Assembly (NCBI GenBank): GCA_024682835.1
Contig: JAIKYU010000024.1
Span: 1-34,558 of the forward strand
DNA: 34,558 nt
Direction of reading: 5' to 3'
DNA from: Lachnospiraceae bacterium
Lineage (GTDB): Bacteria > Bacillota > Clostridia > Lachnospirales > Lachnospiraceae
Below are positions 24,768 through 31,852 of the stretch, piece by piece. A program made the position numbers and the translations under genes. Numbering within the stretch: the stretch's first letter is position 1; each line of letters opens with the position of its first letter. A model generated the notes under the pieces. It searched no databases and was not told the origin of the DNA. It saw only the letters and a program-made list of their open reading frames with translations.

Positions 24768-24904
24768 GAACCCCACCCACATGAGCAGTCTTCCTGAGAA
24801 AATGGGGCGACGCTCTAAGTCGCACAAAACGCTCCAAGAGCGTCAGCCAGCACGTAGTGCGAGAAAGGTCGCGAAGCGACCGTGTGCGAATGAGGGTGGG
24901 GTTC
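24768..24904. repeat. Branched inverted-repeat element next to recX
   Basis: An 11-bp perfect outer pair GAACCCCACCC/GGGTGGGGTTC (24768-24778 with 24894-24904) encloses GACGCTCT/AGAGCGTC (24809-24816 with 24837-24844), TCGCACA/TGTGCGA (24820-24826 with 24883-24889), GCAC/GTGC (24850-24853 with 24857-24860) and GGTCGC/GCGACC (24867-24872 with 24876-24881). The first two inner pairs cross, so they are alternatives or a pseudoknot. No gene is present. Confidence 0.75.
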
Positions 24905-24923
24905 TGGGAATAGTAACGCGACG

Positions 24924-25553
24924 TCAGTCGTTGATCGCCATGTTTATTTCCGTCTTTACCTTGTCCGGAGAAAAGCCGCGACGCACCATGGAAGCCAGAA
25001 ACCTCTGCCGCTCCTCCCAGGTTGCATCTGCCGCGTGAAAATGTTTTTTGTCGATCCATTTCCGGATCTGCAGGATTTCCGGATCCACAGGCGCCAGTGT
25101 CTCATCCGCATAGAGGCGTTCCATCGCTTCATCGGCCAAACGGGCATCTATTCCCCGCTTCTGCAGCTCCCCGCGGATCCTTGCACGGCTGTAACGTTCC
25201 ATATGGCAACGGATGTATTCGTTTGCATACCGGGCATCATCAACATAGTGGTAGGATAAAACGTAGGTCAGTGCCTCATCCACCACAGCCGGCGGATAGC
25301 CGCCGTCTGCGAGTTTGCTTTTCAGCCTTTCCTGCGTGTAATCGCGTTCCTTGAGCATATTCATCGCACGCATTTTCGCCCGTTTCGGCAAAAGCTCCGT
25401 CAGAATCAGCTGAAGCGTCTGTGGCGGAATCTCCTCGTCCTCGGCCAGTTGAAACTCAACGATTTCGGAATCATAAAGCACGAAGCGAAGTCCCTCGTCC
25501 GTCAGAACCTCGCTTCGTCTTCTGCCGAATGGCCGGATCTCCCTGACCGTCAT
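24924..25553 (-). CDS. recX: RecX, regulator of RecA
   Basis: 209 residues, a usual RecX length. RecX binds along RecA filaments and modulates them. The three-helix repeat architecture is visible: RDYTQERLKSKLADGGYPPAVVDEAL, then YVDDARYANEYIRCHMERYSRARIRGELQKRGI, and a C-terminal repeat with EERQRFLASMVRRGFSPDKV. Its ATG overlaps the recA stop by one base (TGATG), so it is translated with recA and shares its SOS control. Confidence 0.95.
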   Translation of the reverse strand: MTVREIRPFGRRRSEVLTDEGLRFVLYDSEIVEFQLAEDEEIPPQTLQLILTELLPKRAKMRAMNMLKERDYTQERLKSKLADGGYPPAVVDEALTYVLSYHYVDDARYANEYIRCHMERYSRARIRGELQKRGIDARLADEAMERLYADETLAPVDPEILQIRKWIDKKHFHAADATWEERQRFLASMVRRGFSPDKVKTEINMAIND

Positions 25554-26656
25554 CAGGCCTTTGCCTTCTTTCTGCCGGCCGGCTCTTCCGCGGCATCCTC
25601 ACCTCTTCCGTCACTGTCCGCCGAGGCGGTTTTGCCTGCGCGTTCCCGCAGGAACTCATCCACCGGCAGCTGGTACTTTTCACGCACACGGATTTCAATC
25701 TGTGCGAGCATCTCGGGATGCTCCTCCAGATATGCCTTGGCATTTTCCCTGCCCTGTCCGATCCGGTTGCCCTCATATTGATACCAGGCGCCTGACTTGT
25801 TGACAATATCCGCGTTAGCAGCCAGATCCAGGACATCACCGGTGTAGGAAATCCCCTTACCGAACATGATGTCAAATTCCGCCTCCCGGAACGGCGGTGC
25901 AATCTTGTTTTTCACCACCTTGACCCTCGTGCGGTTGCCGACCGATTCACCGCTCGCCTTGATCTGCTCGATGCGCCGCACGTCAAGTCTCACAGATGCG
26001 TAGAACTTCAGGGCACGGCCGCCGGTGGTCGTCTCCGGATTGCCGAACATAACGCCGACCTTTTCTCTGAGCTGGTTGATAAAAACAACCGTGCAGTTGG
26101 ACTTGCTGATGACTGCCGTCAGCTTGCGCAGGGCCTGCGACATCAGTCGGGCCTGAAGCCCCACATGGGAGTCACCCATGTCTCCGTCAATCTCCGCCTT
26201 GGGCACCAGAGCCGCCACCGAATCCACGACGACGATGTCGATCGCTCCGGACCGGACCATCGTCTCCGTGATCTCCAGCGCCTGCTCACCGGAATCCGGC
26301 TGGGAGATGTATAGATTGTCGATATCGACGCCGATATTCTTCGCATAAACCGGATCCAGCGCGTGCTCTGCATCAATAAACCCGGCGATCCCGCCGCGCC
26401 GCTGAATCTCTGCGATCATGTGCAGGGTCACCGTCGTCTTGCCGGAGGATTCCGGTCCGTAAATCTCAACAATTCTGCCCTTCGGAATGCCGCCCTGTCC
26501 GAGGGCGATGTCCAGAGACAGCGATCCGGTGGGAATGGTTTCCACCACCATCTGATTGGCGGGATCCCCCAGCTTCATCACGGCCCCCTTGCCGAATTCC
26601 TTTTCTATCTGGCCGAGCGCCGCTTCCAGTGCTTTCAGTTTCTCTTCTCTTTCCAT
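25553..26656 (-). CDS. recA: RecA recombinase
   Basis: 367 residues. RecA forms filaments on single-stranded DNA for strand exchange and for LexA self-cleavage. Walker [10 protein letters not shown], Walker [11 protein letters not shown], the loop regions around [21 protein letters not shown] and [22 protein letters not shown], and [20 protein letters not shown] are all conserved. The tail is charged ([23 protein letters not shown]). AAAGGAG lies before the ATG. recX follows directly. Transcription is expected from an SOS promoter and probably a second promoter upstream. Confidence 0.98.
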   Translation of the reverse strand: MEREEKLKALEAALGQIEKEFGKGAVMKLGDPANQMVVETIPTGSLSLDIALGQGGIPKGRIVEIYGPESSGKTTVTLHMIAEIQRRGGIAGFIDAEHALDPVYAKNIGVDIDNLYISQPDSGEQALEITETMVRSGAIDIVVVDSVAALVPKAEIDGDMGDSHVGLQARLMSQALRKLTAVISKSNCTVVFINQLREKVGVMFGNPETTTGGRALKFYASVRLDVRRIEQIKASGESVGNRTRVKVVKNKIAPPFREAEFDIMFGKGISYTGDVLDLAANADIVNKSGAWYQYEGNRIGQGRENAKAYLEEHPEMLAQIEIRVREKYQLPVDEFLRERAGKTASADSDGRGEDAAEEPAGRKKAKA

Positions 26657-26770
26657 AATGATCTCCTTTTTTGCGATTGCCTGTCACTGACACAATCCGT
26701 TCAGAACCAGTGCCGTAACCCGTCCGCGATTTCAGAATCGAGCGGCGTCCGGATCCCTGATAACGGATAC

Positions 26771-26784
26771 CGAACGTTTGTTCG
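26771..26784. promoter_or_regulatory. LexA (SOS) box 1 at recA
   Basis: CGAACGTTTGTTCG is a full dyad with the Gram-positive LexA half sites CGAAC and GTTCG, 4 nt apart. It overlaps the predicted transcription start of the SOS promoter (26790-26818). Confidence 0.93.
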
Positions 26785-26789
26785 AAAAA

Positions 26790-26818
26790 ATAATAGAACA
26801 AACGTTCTGCTTTGTCAA
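26790..26818 (-). promoter_or_regulatory. SOS promoter of recA
   Basis: A perfect TTGACA (26818-26813), a 17-bp spacer and TATTAT (26795-26790, 5 of 6). One LexA box fills the spacer and the second lies over the start, so LexA should block it directly. The leader to the recA ATG is about 125 nt. Confidence 0.88.
26795..26808. promoter_or_regulatory. LexA (SOS) box 2 at recA
   Basis: AGAACAAACGTTCT carries the GAAC-N4-GTTC dyad, with the outer base of each half changed from the consensus. It sits between the -35 and -10 of the SOS promoter, 24 bp (centre to centre) from box 1. Confidence 0.85.
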
Positions 26819-26870
26819 TAGTGTTTTTCATTCTTTTGGGATTGAATCAGAAGCGCCGCGATTGAGGCAT

Positions 26871-26899
26871 ATTATAACACAGATCACGGGTTTTTTCAA
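26871..26899 (-). promoter_or_regulatory. Second candidate promoter upstream of recA
   Basis: TTGAAA (26899-26894, 5 of 6), a 17-bp spacer, and a perfect TATAAT (26876-26871) preceded by TGT as an extended -10. No LexA dyad overlaps it. It would start about 80 bp upstream of the SOS promoter and give a leader of ~208 nt. Confidence 0.6.
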
Positions 26900-26933
26900 G
26901 ACGGCTTAAACGACTCCGGTCAGTTCCCGTCAC

Positions 26934-27158
26934 GTTACGCTGCAATTCAGCACTTTGCCAGCACTGAATTGTAACTGCTTCGGTCGGGCATTCCAGTGCG
27001 CCTTTCAGGCGCGGCCCGACCTCACTCCTGAATCAGCCTGGGCCGTAGCCCTCGCCGGGTGGCAGCATACCCCTGCGGGGGAATGCTCATCCACTAAGCA
27101 AGTGCGTGGCTCGGTTATGAACAGTAACCACGGTACTGTACGGCGCCGGTATACGCAC
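26934..27158. repeat. Hairpin-rich non-coding stretch between recA and the cytidylate-kinase-like gene
   Basis: The 526-nt gap holds the recA promoters and then several inverted repeats: GTTAC/GTAAC with CAATTCAG/CTGAATTG (26934-26950 with 26964-26975); GGTCGGGC/GCCCGACC (26982-26989 with 27014-27021) enclosing GCGCCT/AGGCGC; GCAT-CCCC/GGGG-ATGC (27065-27073 with 27077-27086); and GTGCGT/ACGCAC (27102-27107 with 27153-27158). On the minus strand this is the 3' region of the kinase-like gene. No T tract follows the stems and I see no gene. Confidence 0.7.
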
Positions 27159-27182
27159 CAGTTACGCGACTGCGTGTGCCGG

Positions 27183-27770
27183 TTACTCCTCCGCAATCCT
27201 GCAGATGATATCCGCACAGGTGTCAATGCCGAGAGAGGAGCTTTTCAAACAGAGATCGTAATGCTCCGCATGGCCGAATTTGGTCTGCGTGTAGTAGCTG
27301 CAGTACTTGCGGCGTGCGCGATCCACGTCACGCATGTGCTCCAGGATCCTGTCGTCAGATACGCCCGGCATTTTGCTGCGGAGATTGTTCAGCTTGTAGT
27401 AGGTGGAGGCGGACACAAACACATGCAGCGAATAATCGAATTCCTTGAGGATAATGTTGGCGTTGCGTCCGACGATCACGCAGTTGCCGGCCTCGGCCGC
27501 CTTCAGGATCGCCCCGCGCTGTGCCTCGAAGAGCCTCGCATCCAGCGGCTTGTTGTAAAAATCAAAAAGACTCTGCCCAAAGCCGAAGTTGAAGGGTACT
27601 TTTTCATCATAAAGCCTGAAATCACGGGGAGTCAGGTTGGTGGATTCCACCGCTGAGCGGATGATCATGTCCTTGTCCATGAAATAGTAGCCGAGACGCT
27701 CCGCGACAGCCGTACCGATCTGACTGCCGCCGGCACCGAATTCTCTGCTGATCGTGATAATCTTTCTCAT
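27183..27770 (-). CDS. Cytidylate-kinase-like family protein
   Basis: 195 residues, matching the family known as cytidylate kinase-like (Cytidylate_kin2). The N-terminus MRKIITISREFGAGGSQIGTAVAERLGY contains a P-loop-like GAGGSQIG, where the classical GxxGxGKS/T lysine is replaced. Then come NCVIVGRNANIILK and SASTYYKLNNL, with RRKYCSYYTQTKFGHAEHYDLCL near the end. Substrate and activity of this family are not established. AGGAGG lies before the ATG. It follows the amino acid ABC ATPase gene by 46 nt, so co-transcription is possible. Confidence 0.88.
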   Translation of the reverse strand: MRKIITISREFGAGGSQIGTAVAERLGYYFMDKDMIIRSAVESTNLTPRDFRLYDEKVPFNFGFGQSLFDFYNKPLDARLFEAQRGAILKAAEAGNCVIVGRNANIILKEFDYSLHVFVSASTYYKLNNLRSKMPGVSDDRILEHMRDVDRARRKYCSYYTQTKFGHAEHYDLCLKSSSLGIDTCADIICRIAEE

Positions 27771-27816
27771 GTGTCCTCCTGAAACAACATCCGTTCCCGA
27801 ATCAGACCATCAGGCA

Positions 27817-28602
27817 TTACAGCACCTTATTCAGAAAATCGATGGTGCGCGGCTCACTGGGATGGAGCAGCACCTGCTCCGGTGTCCCTTCCTCGACGAT
27901 ATAACCGCCGTCCATAAAGATCACGCGGTCCGCGACCTCTCTTGCAAAGCCCATCTCATGGGTAACCACAACCATGGTCATACCGTCAGCCGCCAGATTC
28001 TTCATCACCTGCAGCACCTCTCCCACCATCTCAGGATCCAGAGCCGAGGTGGGCTCATCGAACAGCATGATCTTCGGCTGCATACAGAGTGCCCTGGCGA
28101 TGGCCACGCGCTGCTTCTGCCCGCCGGAGAGCTGATGAGGGTAGCTTTCCGCCTTATCTGCCAGGCCCACGCGTTCCAGCAGCTTTCTGGCACGCAGGCT
28201 GGCTTCCTGCGGCTTGCATTTGGAGAGCTGCACCGGAGCCAGCGTCATATTGTCGAGCACGTTCAGGTTGTTGAAAAGGTTGAAATGCTGAAACACCATG
28301 CCGATGTTTTCGCGCACCTTGTTCAGATTCACCTTGCGCGCATTCACATCGACTCCGTCGATCTCAACAAGACCGGAGGTGGCGACCTCCAGGCGGTTCA
28401 GGCAGCGAAGAAATGTCGATTTTCCGGAGCCGGAGGGTCCGATCACAACCACGACCTCGCCCTCATGCACATCCACCGAGATGCTCTTAAGCACCTCCAG
28501 ATCTCCAAAGCGTTTCTTCAGATCACGCACACGGATCCGCACAGCGCCCTTGCCGCCGGTGCCGTCCGACATGCTCCTGTTATTCGTGTCATCGGCCGGC
28601 AT
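27817..28602 (-). CDS. Polar amino acid ABC importer, ATP-binding subunit
   Basis: 261 residues with an N-terminal extension of ~20 residues before the usual start. Walker [11 protein letters not shown]-loop region [11 protein letters not shown], signature LSGGQKQRV, Walker [14 protein letters not shown] and switch His in [11 protein letters not shown] mark a GlnQ/GltL-like importer ATPase. GGAAAGGAG lies 6 nt before the ATG. Its start overlaps the permease end by 14 nt. Confidence 0.96.
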   Translation of the reverse strand: MPADDTNNRSMSDGTGGKGAVRIRVRDLKKRFGDLEVLKSISVDVHEGEVVVVIGPSGSGKSTFLRCLNRLEVATSGLVEIDGVDVNARKVNLNKVRENIGMVFQHFNLFNNLNVLDNMTLAPVQLSKCKPQEASLRARKLLERVGLADKAESYPHQLSGGQKQRVAIARALCMQPKIMLFDEPTSALDPEMVGEVLQVMKNLAADGMTMVVVTHEMGFAREVADRVIFMDGGYIVEEGTPEQVLLHPSEPRTIDFLNKVL

Positions 28603-29260
28603 TGAGTCTCCTTTCCATCATTTTGGCACTCCGTGAGAGAATCGTAATGACGATCAGGTACATGACCCCGACGATCGCCCAGGTCTGAAAGGACATAAAT
28701 GTGTTGGCCTGCACGTTTTTCGCCGTGTTGACAAGTTCCGGAAACCCGATGACCGACAGAATGGAGGTGTCCTTCAGGGTGATGATAAACTGATTGATGA
28801 TACTCGGAATCATCGTCCTGATCGCCTGCGGCAGAATCACGCGCCGCATGGCCATCGCGTAGGTCAGTCCCAGAGAACGGGCAGCCTCCATCTGTCCGAT
28901 GTCCACGGACTGAATGCCCGCCCGGATGATCTCCGACATGTAGGCGCCGCAATTGAGTGCCAGACAGACTGTTCCTGCCTGCAGCGCCGTCAGCGTCACG
29001 GAAAACCCGCCGATGATGGTGTTAAACAGATAGGGCACGCCGAAATAGATAAAAAAGGCCAGCACGATCATCGGCACCCCGCGGATCACGTCCACAAAAA
29101 TCTGGGAAATAATGTTGCAGACGCGGCTGTGCACCACGCTCATGATCCCGAAAAACAGACCGATGATGCAGGCAAAAAACAGCCCTAACAACGCCAGCAG
29201 CAGGGTTCTCCCCATCGCCGAAAGCAGCAGTCCTCCATATCCCGTGATAATCCGGAGCAT
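28589..29260 (-). CDS. Polar amino acid ABC importer, permease subunit
   Basis: 223 residues with about five membrane helices of the HisM/GlnP type. [63 protein letters not shown] (EAA loop, contacts the ATPase) and [15 protein letters not shown] are typical. It follows the binding protein by 17 nt. As usual, it probably works as a homodimer, since only one permease is encoded. Confidence 0.96.
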   Translation of the reverse strand: MLRIITGYGGLLLSAMGRTLLLALLGLFFACIIGLFFGIMSVVHSRVCNIISQIFVDVIRGVPMIVLAFFIYFGVPYLFNTIIGGFSVTLTALQAGTVCLALNCGAYMSEIIRAGIQSVDIGQMEAARSLGLTYAMAMRRVILPQAIRTMIPSIINQFIITLKDTSILSVIGFPELVNTAKNVQANTFMSFQTWAIVGVMYLIVITILSRSAKMMERRLNAGR

Positions 29261-29277
29261 GCTTGTCCTTCCCCCGT

Positions 29278-30039
29278 TCAGCCGAGATACTTCTTCAGGA
29301 TCTCGTCGTATTTGCCGTTTGCCTTGATGTTGGCAAGCCCCTTGTTGAACATGTCGAGAAGCTCGTAGCTGTCGTTGCTGAAGATGGCAAAGCCATAGGC
29401 CGCCGGGTCATTGCCGGTGCCTTCCACAAGCTTCATGGCCAGCCCGCCGTCCTTGATGTTGGCAGCCATAATCGGCGTGTCGTCAAAGCACGCGGCCACC
29501 TGACCGCCCACAACCGCCTGATACATCGTCGGTGAATCCTCAAAATAGGTGACGGTAAAGCCATACTGGTCCGCCAGACTCTCGGCGTAGGAAGCGCTCA
29601 TCGTTCCCGTCTTGACCGCCACGGACTGGCCGGAAAGCTGATCAAAGCCGGTGATGATGGAATCCGCCGCGACCGCCATGCACTGGTTGGCATCGTAGTA
29701 ACCATCGGAAAACATCCAGCCGGAATCCTTGCGCTCCTGGGTGATGGACGCGCCGGCGATCATGCCGTCCGCCTGTCCCGCCTGACATGCCGCGATGGAA
29801 GCATCCCAACCGAGGGACTGCAAGTCATAGTCAAATCCCTGATCCGCCGCGATCGCCGCCAGAATGTCCACATCGATTCCCACGAAGTTGCCGCTTTCGT
29901 CCGTATACTCAAAGGGCTTGAACGAGGTATCGGTCGCCACGATCCATTTCTTTCCGCCGTTTCCCGCTTTTCCGCCGCAGCCCGCGATGGCCAGTACCAT
30001 GGTCAGTGCCAGTAAAGAAGCCAGTACTCTTTTTTTCAT
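29278..30039 (-). CDS. Polar amino acid ABC importer, substrate-binding lipoprotein
   Basis: 253 residues. The signal peptide MKKRVLASLLALTMVLAIAGC ends in a lipobox (LAIAGC), so the mature protein starts with a lipidated Cys. The family-3 binding fold is shown by WIVATDTSFKPFEY, GNFVGIDVDILAAIA, DGMIAGASITQERK, SVAVKTGTMSASYAE and FDDTPIMAANI. A glutamine- or other polar-amino-acid specificity is likely but not decided. The start at 30039 has a purine-rich GAGAGGGGG upstream. The gene before it is the sigma-like protein; its own promoter lies across that gene's stop codon. Confidence 0.96.
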   Translation of the reverse strand: MKKRVLASLLALTMVLAIAGCGGKAGNGGKKWIVATDTSFKPFEYTDESGNFVGIDVDILAAIAADQGFDYDLQSLGWDASIAACQAGQADGMIAGASITQERKDSGWMFSDGYYDANQCMAVAADSIITGFDQLSGQSVAVKTGTMSASYAESLADQYGFTVTYFEDSPTMYQAVVGGQVAACFDDTPIMAANIKDGGLAMKLVEGTGNDPAAYGFAIFSNDSYELLDMFNKGLANIKANGKYDEILKKYLG

Positions 30040-30138
30040 AACAATCCCCCTCTCTTTTCCTCTTTGACAGTTGAAAAAAATGATTACCATATGATGTGTA
30101 CGAATTGCTCCGTTTCTTCGAAAAAATTCGGACATCGC

Positions 30139-30168
30139 ATTATACCACATCTTCTTTTTTCACTTCAA
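30139..30168 (-). promoter_or_regulatory. Promoter of the amino acid ABC operon, overlapping the upstream stop codon
   Basis: A perfect TATAAT (30144-30139) preceded by TGG is an extended -10. TTGAAG (30168-30163) lies 18 bp upstream as a weak -35. The TAA of the box is the stop of the sigma-like gene. The ~95-nt leader can form a stem GATGT-CGAATT/AATTCG-ACATC (30093-30106 with 30125-30136). Confidence 0.6.
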
Positions 30169-30922
30169 GTTCTTCGATTTTTCCTCCGGCGAGCTTCCAG
30201 GCATCCAGGATTTTTTCCCTGCTCCATCCCGTTTCATTCATCAGTTCCTCCACGGTCACCGGCCGGCGCAGATCCGCGTACAGTTCCTTCGCGCGATCGG
30301 CTACCTCATTGACGCGGTTCACCGCACGCTGTCCCCGCGCATCCTCCTGCAGATTTTCGGCAATGTAATTTTCCATCGCGTCCATGATATAGCGCGTAAG
30401 GGCGGCATCCGCTTCAAAGCCGACGTCATCCTGCCCGTCCGACGCATCGGACAGCGCGCCGAGAAGCGTAACCCCCTGCATCAGAGCGACATTGCCCTCT
30501 CCGATCAGATCCTCCAGTAACACGCCCTGCTGCACGTAGAGACGCGCGATATCCGGAATCATCCTGAGCATTCCCTGCGCAAGGCGATCCTGCGCCTGAG
30601 CGTTACCCGCCGTCGCCCGGAGTGCCAGTTGTTCTTTCTCCTTTGCGTCAAGCACCGGAAGCTCCTCAAGCGATGCCAGATAATCGGAAAGGTAATCCCT
30701 CTCCTGTTCGGAAAGATACTCCTCCGCATCCGGTGCGTTCTGATCCACCCCGATGTGACTCTCCCGCAGATAGGCAATGACCTCCTCCAGCTGCTTCTCA
30801 TCGAGGGAAAACGCGCCGAATGCCTCCCGGATCCGTTTTGTCGTGATCATACCGCCGTTCTCACGCGCTTCACGCCGGATTCTTGCAAGCGTCTCCCCGA
30901 ATGCCTTTTCCTGATTGATCAT
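30140..30922 (-). CDS. Sigma-70-like protein without region 4
   Basis: 260 residues, soluble. Residues ~22-62 (MITTKRIREAFGAFSLDEKQLEEVIAYL) resemble sigma region 1.1. Residues ~92-151 resemble regions 1.2-2.2, with LRMIPDIARLYVQQG and LLEDLIGEGNVALMQGV, the core-RNA-polymerase-binding helix. Regions 2.3-2.4 are replaced by an acidic insert and a loosely related helix (FEADAALTRYIMDAME), and residues ~200-245 resemble region 3 (RPVTVEELMNETGWSREKIL). No region 4 follows. Recognition of -10 and -35 DNA is therefore doubtful; binding to polymerase is an inference. GGAG lies 8 nt before the ATG. It follows the rhomboid-like gene by 18 nt. Confidence 0.75.
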   Translation of the reverse strand: MINQEKAFGETLARIRREARENGGMITTKRIREAFGAFSLDEKQLEEVIAYLRESHIGVDQNAPDAEEYLSEQERDYLSDYLASLEELPVLDAKEKEQLALRATAGNAQAQDRLAQGMLRMIPDIARLYVQQGVLLEDLIGEGNVALMQGVTLLGALSDASDGQDDVGFEADAALTRYIMDAMENYIAENLQEDARGQRAVNRVNEVADRAKELYADLRRPVTVEELMNETGWSREKILDAWKLAGGKIEELEVKKEDVV

Positions 30923-30940
30923 GTTTTTTCTCCAAGTCGC

Positions 30941-31852
30941 TCAGACGCGGTGTTGATGGGTGAACAGATGCTCCTGGCAGTACTCGTAATTGCCGTTGCA
31001 TTTTGAGCAGAAACGGAATTCCAGATCCGGATGATCCAGCTCGGTCTGACCGCAGATCGCACATTTATGCTTCGCGATTCCCTTCGGCGTCATGTGCTGC
31101 ATGCCCTCCCGCGCGCGGTTCGTCTCCCGCTTGAATTTCACCCGGCGCTTCACCTCGGAGGGCCGCAAATGAATCCCCCGCCCGCCGGCGAACCAGAAGA
31201 CCGCAAAGTTGAGAAGCGAAGCGGCAATCGGGAAGAAATTCCAGAAGCTCCCCCGCATCAGGCTGATCAGCGCCTCCGCCCCCAGCCAGGCGCCGTAAAT
31301 TACGCCCATCCATTTCATTTTCAGCGGAATCACAAAAAACAGCAGCACGACATTATCCGGGAAGGTCGCCGCGAACGCGAGCAGAATGGACATATTGACG
31401 TAGTAAATGGTGAAATTGGATGCAATTCCGGCAAAGACCCCGGCAGCCACCTCCGGCGCCGTGAATTTCGGGTAGACCAGATAGACCAGTCCCATGGTCA
31501 CAAAGGCGCCGATGACCGTGAACAGCAGACCGGAAAGAATATACAGATTATACCGGGCGTCCCCCCAGACCCGCTCCATCGTGGTTCCGATCGAATAATA
31601 GAACACCAGCATAATCACGGTGAAGAACAGGTTAGAGGTCTCCGGCGGCATCAGGATCCAGGTGACCAGACGCCAGACCTGTCCGTGCAGAATAGCATAG
31701 GTGTCCAGCGTCATGTATTTCAGAATTCCGCTCAGTCCCGGCATGTAGTAAATAATGTAGCCGATGATGTAGCATATGATCATCTTCATGGTGAGCCGGG
31801 GGACGGCATACCGGGATATCTTCCGTTCCAGCGTACTGACCAGATCGTTCAT
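30941..31852 (-). CDS. Rhomboid-like membrane protein with C-terminal zinc ribbon
   Basis: 303 residues. About six membrane helices occupy residues ~22-222, with GQVWRLVTWILMP (57-69), a common feature of rhomboid-fold proteins. The catalytic GxSG is not seen: the corresponding place reads GIASN (142-146), and no His is visible in the last helix, so proteolysis is doubtful. A basic linker follows, then a zinc-ribbon-like end with C264-x2-C267 and C282-x2-C285, plus C292 and H295. AGGAGG precedes the ATG, which overlaps the stop of the kinase gene as ATGA. Function is unknown. Confidence 0.78.
   Translation of the reverse strand: MNDLVSTLERKISRYAVPRLTMKMIICYIIGYIIYYMPGLSGILKYMTLDTYAILHGQVWRLVTWILMPPETSNLFFTVIMLVFYYSIGTTMERVWGDARYNLYILSGLLFTVIGAFVTMGLVYLVYPKFTAPEVAAGVFAGIASNFTIYYVNMSILLAFAATFPDNVVLLFFVIPLKMKWMGVIYGAWLGAEALISLMRGSFWNFFPIAASLLNFAVFWFAGGRGIHLRPSEVKRRVKFKRETNRAREGMQHMTPKGIAKHKCAICGQTELDHPDLEFRFCSKCNGNYEYCQEHLFTHQHRV

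Noticed and set aside
26466..26831. Short minus-strand frame over the recA leader (starting at 26831)
   Set aside because: The recA SOS promoter and LexA boxes lie inside it, and it runs into the recA coding region in another frame; no ribosome site was seen.
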